NCBI GenBank assembly: GCA_964391365.1 | Contig: CAYMKW010000135.1 | Location: forward strand, 1-6,231 | Direction of reading: 5' to 3' | Length of the DNA stretch: 6,231 nucleotides | Source: SXMI01 sp964391365 | Lineage (GTDB): Bacteria > Actinomycetota > Acidimicrobiia > Acidimicrobiales > Microtrichaceae | Part shown: positions 6,141 to 6,231 of the stretch, one piece after another | How positions within the stretch are numbered: position 1 is the stretch's first letter | Layout of the letters: the number at the start of each line of letters is the position of its first letter | The notes under the pieces: model-generated | Database searches by the model: none | Seen by the model: the letters and a program-made list of their open reading frames with translations, nothing else | What the model was told of the DNA's origin: nothing | Position numbers and translations under genes: made by a program

Positions 6141-6231
6141 TCCTCGGATGTCGGCGGTGGTCCGCCCGGCTCGACGCCGTCGGTCGGCCCGTCGTCGGCC
6201 GCATGGTCATCGGCCGCATGGTCATCGGCCC
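6137..6231 (-). CDS. scpB: 3' end of a gene with an acidic tail, probably scpB (partial)
   Basis: On the minus strand a frame enters from the right edge and ends at a TGA (6137-6139). It encodes about 30 residues, dominated by Asp, Ala, His, Glu and Pro, with a repeated AADDH motif and ending GGPPPTSEE. The stop overlaps the rluB start as GTGA, so it is the preceding gene of the operon. scpB, for the ScpB subunit of the SMC chromosome-segregation complex, usually lies directly before rluB in actinobacteria and firmicutes, and actinobacterial ScpB often has an acidic low-complexity C-terminus. The ScpB call therefore rests on position and composition only; no conserved ScpB domain is inside the window. 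Confidence 0.55.
   Translation of the reverse strand, partial: ADDHAADDHAADDGPTDGVEPGGPPPTSEE
6195..6230 (-). repeat. 15-base tandem repeat in the acidic tail of the probable scpB
   Basis: A 15-base unit (TCGGCCGCATGGTCA on the + strand) is present about 2.4 times without mismatch up to the window edge. It is in frame with the truncated gene and encodes repeats of Ala-Ala-Asp-Asp-His. Fifteen is a multiple of three, so copy-number changes would keep the frame. Confidence 0.85.

Noticed and set aside
5335..6225. Upstream extension of the aroH frame across rluB, which would give a 418-residue protein.
   Set aside because: The added part is Arg/Pro/Gly-rich, overlaps the well-supported rluB gene and has no domain. 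The AroH domain begins right at the GTG codons near 5334.

Overview
The window is gene-dense, very GC-rich bacterial chromosome (roughly 70% G+C by eye). It holds seven complete genes and two gene ends cut by the window edges, with no gap longer than about 40 bases between genes. I see no RNA genes, mobile elements or CRISPR arrays. GTG starts are used by six of the seven complete genes, and canonical Shine-Dalgarno sequences are scarce. With the gene order and the AroA motif variant, this suggests an actinobacterium (Actinomycetota). The class Acidimicrobiia is a guess from gene order, not something the sequence proves.

Layout: on the + strand, bases 1-95 are the 3' end of an unrecognised gene. 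It is followed by a 37-base gap carrying a possible leaderless promoter, then ispH (133-1227), the last enzyme of the MEP isoprenoid pathway. ispH converges on a minus-strand operon, with only 12 bases between the two stop codons.

The minus-strand operon runs from the right edge leftwards: an acidic gene end at 6137-6231 (probably scpB), rluB (23S rRNA pseudouridine synthase), aroH (chorismate mutase), tyrA (prephenate dehydrogenase with ACT domain), aroA (EPSP synthase), cmk (cytidylate kinase) and plsC (acyltransferase). Four of its six junctions are 4-base GTGA stop/start overlaps. The other two have gaps of 11 and 12 bases, and the upstream gene there ends in TAG.

How the genes fit together: AroA makes EPSP, the direct precursor of chorismate. 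AroH turns chorismate into prephenate, and TyrA turns prephenate into 4-hydroxyphenylpyruvate on the way to tyrosine. This aromatic block is embedded in a housekeeping operon for chromosome segregation (probable ScpB), ribosome modification (RluB), CMP/dCMP phosphorylation (Cmk) and phospholipid synthesis (PlsC). All enzymes look intact, with catalytic motifs in place. The window looks like core genome. I found no new system; the points worth a second look concern translation signals, gene order and a few motif variants.
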